A stretch of 64,000 nucleotides of DNA from Streptomyces hygroscopicus (GTDB taxonomy: Bacteria; Actinomycetota; Actinomycetes; Streptomycetales; Streptomycetaceae): positions 1,674,001 to 1,738,000 of the forward strand of contig CP018627.1 in NCBI GenBank assembly GCA_002021875.1, given 5' to 3'. A model generated the notes under the pieces. That model was given only the letters and a program-made list of their open reading frames with translations. It had not been told where the DNA came from and did no database searches. The translations under genes and the position numbers were made by a program. Positions 63,797 through 64,000 of this stretch are shown here, in pieces (the first letter of the stretch is position 1; each line of letters opens with the position of its first letter).

Positions 63797-64000
63797 TCAG
63801 TCCCGCAGGTGGTCGACCTCGCGCATCTTGTTCGTGGCGTCGAGCGCGGCGACCTTGTAGGACTCGGCGAAGGTCGGATAGTTGAACACCGCGTCCACCA
63901 GATAGTCGACGGTGCCGCCGCAGCCCATCACGGCCTGGCCGATATGGATCAGCTCGGTGGCGCCGGTGCCGAAGCAGTGCACCCCGAGCAGCCGCCGGTC
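63797..64000 (-). CDS. sthA: Soluble pyridine nucleotide transhydrogenase, C-terminal part (partial)
   Basis: The window ends inside this gene; the last 67 residues are seen. [22 protein letters not shown] and [26 protein letters not shown] match the dimerisation domain of Si-specific NAD(P)+ transhydrogenase, a flavoprotein exchanging hydride between NADPH and NAD+. It is on the same strand as dnaK and 77 bp upstream of it. Confidence 0.88.
   Translation of the reverse strand, partial: DRRLLGVHCFGTGATELIHIGQAVMGCGGTVDYLVDAVFNYPTFAESYKVAALDATNKMREVDHLRD

Overview
The window is high-GC, almost fully coding actinobacterial DNA and looks like a Streptomyces chromosome. The family content agrees with this: an ECF41 sigma factor, PP2C/SpoIIE phosphatases, a roadblock/LC7 protein, DUF4032, DUF1876 and Rv1733c-type proteins, a CASTOR/POLLUX channel, and GTG starts with coupled GTGA/ATGA overlaps. 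No rRNA, tRNA, CRISPR array or intact transposase was seen.

Left part (1-32.4 kb): mostly housekeeping and regulatory genes. In order: a membrane PP2C phosphatase; an ECF41 sigma factor with a flavin oxidoreductase; an aldehyde dehydrogenase; a damaged Opp/Nik-type importer (fused permease plus lipoprotein receptor) behind a Zur-like box; a GNAT; an NTPase-TPR protein; two small hypothetical proteins; a YjbR protein; a PhzF protein; psuG-psuK for pseudouridine breakdown; two ATP-grasp ligases followed by a type II thioesterase; a baeRF/eRF1-like protein between two decayed genes; DUF4032; a divergent TetR/SDR pair with two matching operators; an AraC regulator; a CASTOR/POLLUX channel; a Cache-PAS-GAF-PP2C-HATPase sensor phosphatase; a roadblock protein; a Gfo/Idh/MocA oxidoreductase; and a DUF4232-like lipoprotein.

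Centre (32.4-52.8 kb): an apparent biosynthetic gene cluster in two arms. The minus-strand arm has a 2128-residue mycocerosic-acid-synthase-like reducing PKS (KS-AT-DH-ER-KR-ACP) and a stand-alone ketosynthase that lacks its first catalytic His. The plus-strand arm has an ABM-domain membrane protein, PabAB, a benzoate-CoA-ligase-like enzyme, a second acyl-activating enzyme, a flavin monooxygenase, PabC and an AhpD-like protein. The simplest reading is that chorismate is turned into 4-aminobenzoate, activated, and joined to or elongated by a methyl-branched polyketide. Between the arms sits what looks like an ordinary arginine/ornithine operon (Lrp regulator, dimethylargininase, ornithine aminotransferase).

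Right part (52.8-64 kb): small actinobacterial proteins, a cellulase-like hydrolase, an MHS-type transporter overlapping anmK, a coupled NTPase/membrane-anchored binding-protein pair, a solitary dnaK, and the C-terminal end of a pyridine nucleotide transhydrogenase.

A recurring feature is short tandem repeats (15-30 bp units), often lying across stop codons or in gene tails. One of them, an eight-unit 24-bp array, carries a 4-nt extra segment that breaks the frame at the start of the fused permease.
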